Positions 6,017 to 6,953 of a stretch of DNA of 6,953 bases are shown in pieces. The stretch covers positions 1-6,953 of the forward strand of contig VAXY01000143.1 of the NCBI GenBank assembly GCA_005885085.1, read 5' to 3'. The notes beneath the pieces were generated by a model that was not told the origin of the DNA, searched no databases, and saw only the letters and a program-made list of their open reading frames with translations. Each line of letters begins with the position of its first letter. The first letter of the stretch is position 1. The position numbers were made by a program, and so were the translations under genes. Source of the DNA: Actinomycetota bacterium (GTDB lineage: Bacteria > Actinomycetota > Thermoleophilia > Gaiellales > Gaiellaceae).

Positions 6017-6953
6017 ATGTTGCGTCGTGCGGCGGGGGTAGCGGCACTTCTTCTCGTCTTCGCCGCGCCTGCGCGGGCCGGGACGCTGGGGCTCGCCGAG
6101 GTCCGCGCGCCCGACGGAACGCTGCTCGGAAAGGCAAATGCGGGGGTCTTCGCCTATCCGGCCGACGGGTCGGTTCTTCGGATCGGCTCCTCGCGAGCCA
6201 CGTCGGCCCGCGTTGAGCTCCGGGACGTGTCGATGTTCAACGGACGTATCACCGTGCGCCGGCTGCTCGTGCCGGCTCGCGGCCTGAAGGGCGCCCGGAT
6301 CGACGGCCTCGTCGTCGACGGCACCGACTACGTCGTCGGCCCGAACGCCCTCATCTCGCTCGGTGGCGGCAGCTATGTCGTCGCCCTGCAGGAGGCGGTG
6401 TCGCCCGGGCGCACGGGCTCAGGTCTGGTCGCGCTGCGGGCGTTCGTCTCGGACCCGTCGCTCGGTCTTGCGCCCGGCACTCAGCTCCTCGTCGGCCTCG
6501 CGCGCGCTGCACATCCCGCGGAGCCGCCCAACCGCGCCTCCGTCGTGCTCGGGCTCCCGCAGATGCCGGCCGCCCAAGCCTCGCTCGCTGGCGTGCCCTT
6601 GTTCGTCGGTCGCGACGTACCGCTGCCGGACGTCCCGATGAACACGCTCGGCGGTCAGGCCGTCGCGCTTGCCTACGAGTTCCTCGGCATCCCCTACGTT
6701 TGGGGCGGCGCGACGCCGGCCGGGTTCGACTGCTCGGGCCTGACGATGTACGTCTACGGTCAGCTCGGGATCAAGCTCGGGCACTACACCGGTTTCCAGT
6801 ACTACGAAGGCCGACGGGTCTCCCGGGACCACCTCGAGCCCGGCGACCTCGTCTTCTTCCATGCGAACTCGGCCGGCGTCCCGCAGCATGAGGGCATGTA
6901 CGTCGGCGACGGCTCCTTCATTCACGCGCCTCAAACCGGCGACGTCGTAAGGA
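6017..6953 (+). CDS. Secreted NlpC/P60 peptidoglycan peptidase, 3' end cut by the window
   Basis: The window holds 312 codons with no stop. A signal peptide covers residues 1-21 (LRR, a hydrophobic run, then PARA before GT). Residues about 22-205 are an unrecognised beta-rich domain (GRITVRRLLVPA, GSYVVALQEAV), possibly for wall binding. The NlpC/P60 domain starts near residue 211: AYEFLGIPYVWGG, then FDCSG with the catalytic Cys239, LEPGDLVFF, then QHEGMYVG with His291, and FIHAP with His303 as the third polar residue. NlpC/P60 enzymes usually cut within peptidoglycan stem peptides, often between D-Glu and meso-diaminopimelate; the exact bond here is unknown. All three catalytic positions are present, and only the C-terminal tail is likely to be missing. 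The usual hydrophobic residue after the catalytic His is Glu here. The gene follows the repeat protein on the same strand after a 232-base gap with a terminator and its own promoter-like box, so it is probably transcribed separately. Confidence 0.92.
   Translation, partial: MLRRAAGVAALLLVFAAPARAGTLGLAEVRAPDGTLLGKANAGVFAYPADGSVLRIGSSRATSARVELRDVSMFNGRITVRRLLVPARGLKGARIDGLVVDGTDYVVGPNALISLGGGSYVVALQEAVSPGRTGSGLVALRAFVSDPSLGLAPGTQLLVGLARAAHPAEPPNRASVVLGLPQMPAAQASLAGVPLFVGRDVPLPDVPMNTLGGQAVALAYEFLGIPYVWGGATPAGFDCSGLTMYVYGQLGIKLGHYTGFQYYEGRRVSRDHLEPGDLVFFHANSAGVPQHEGMYVGDGSFIHAPQTGDVVR

Overview
The window looks like chromosomal DNA from a high-GC bacterium. It holds four genes, and all four encode exported proteins of the cell wall or cell surface. 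The style suggests an actinobacterium, possibly a deep-branching one of the Thermoleophilia type: high GC, heavy use of GC-ending codons, several adjacent secreted proteins with Ala-rich signal peptides, an NlpC/P60 enzyme with a TANNNT box directly in front of its start, and a giant Cys-containing repeat protein without a sortase signal. This assignment is an inference from style, not from a marker gene.

Layout: (1) 7-699, plus strand: a secreted L,D-transpeptidase (SH3-like domain plus YkuD catalytic domain), complete or nearly so. (2) 703-1413, minus strand: a secreted protein of about 236 residues that resembles glutamic peptidases of the eqolisin (G1) fold. It converges on gene 1 with only three bases between the stop codons, and a possible shared hairpin covers both stops. 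(3) 1414-1650: the divergent intergenic region and leader, with a ribosome binding site for each neighbour but no convincing promoter. (4) 1651-5784, plus strand: a 1377-residue surface protein. It has a signal peptide, an N-terminal beta-rich domain, one divergent prealbumin/CnaB-like domain, eight near-identical 93/94-residue repeats, a ninth degenerate repeat, a DUF11 domain and a C-terminal Ig-like domain. (5) 5785-6016: a strong 14-bp hairpin just after the stop, then a TAGAAT box just before the next gene. (6) 6017-6953, plus strand: a secreted NlpC/P60 peptidase, cut by the window end inside its catalytic domain.

Taken together, two peptidoglycan enzymes (one making L,D-crosslinks, one probably cutting peptide stems) flank a long stalk-like surface protein and a possible acid-type secreted peptidase. 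A shared job in building or anchoring a surface structure is plausible, but the strand arrangement does not form a single operon. The most interesting object is the repeat protein. Every domain keeps a Lys/Glu/Asn trio in the positions used for intramolecular isopeptide bonds in CnaB domains, and the core repeats also keep four cysteines. The stalk could therefore be locked by both isopeptide and disulfide bonds. No CRISPR array, tRNA, rRNA, insertion sequence or attachment site was seen.
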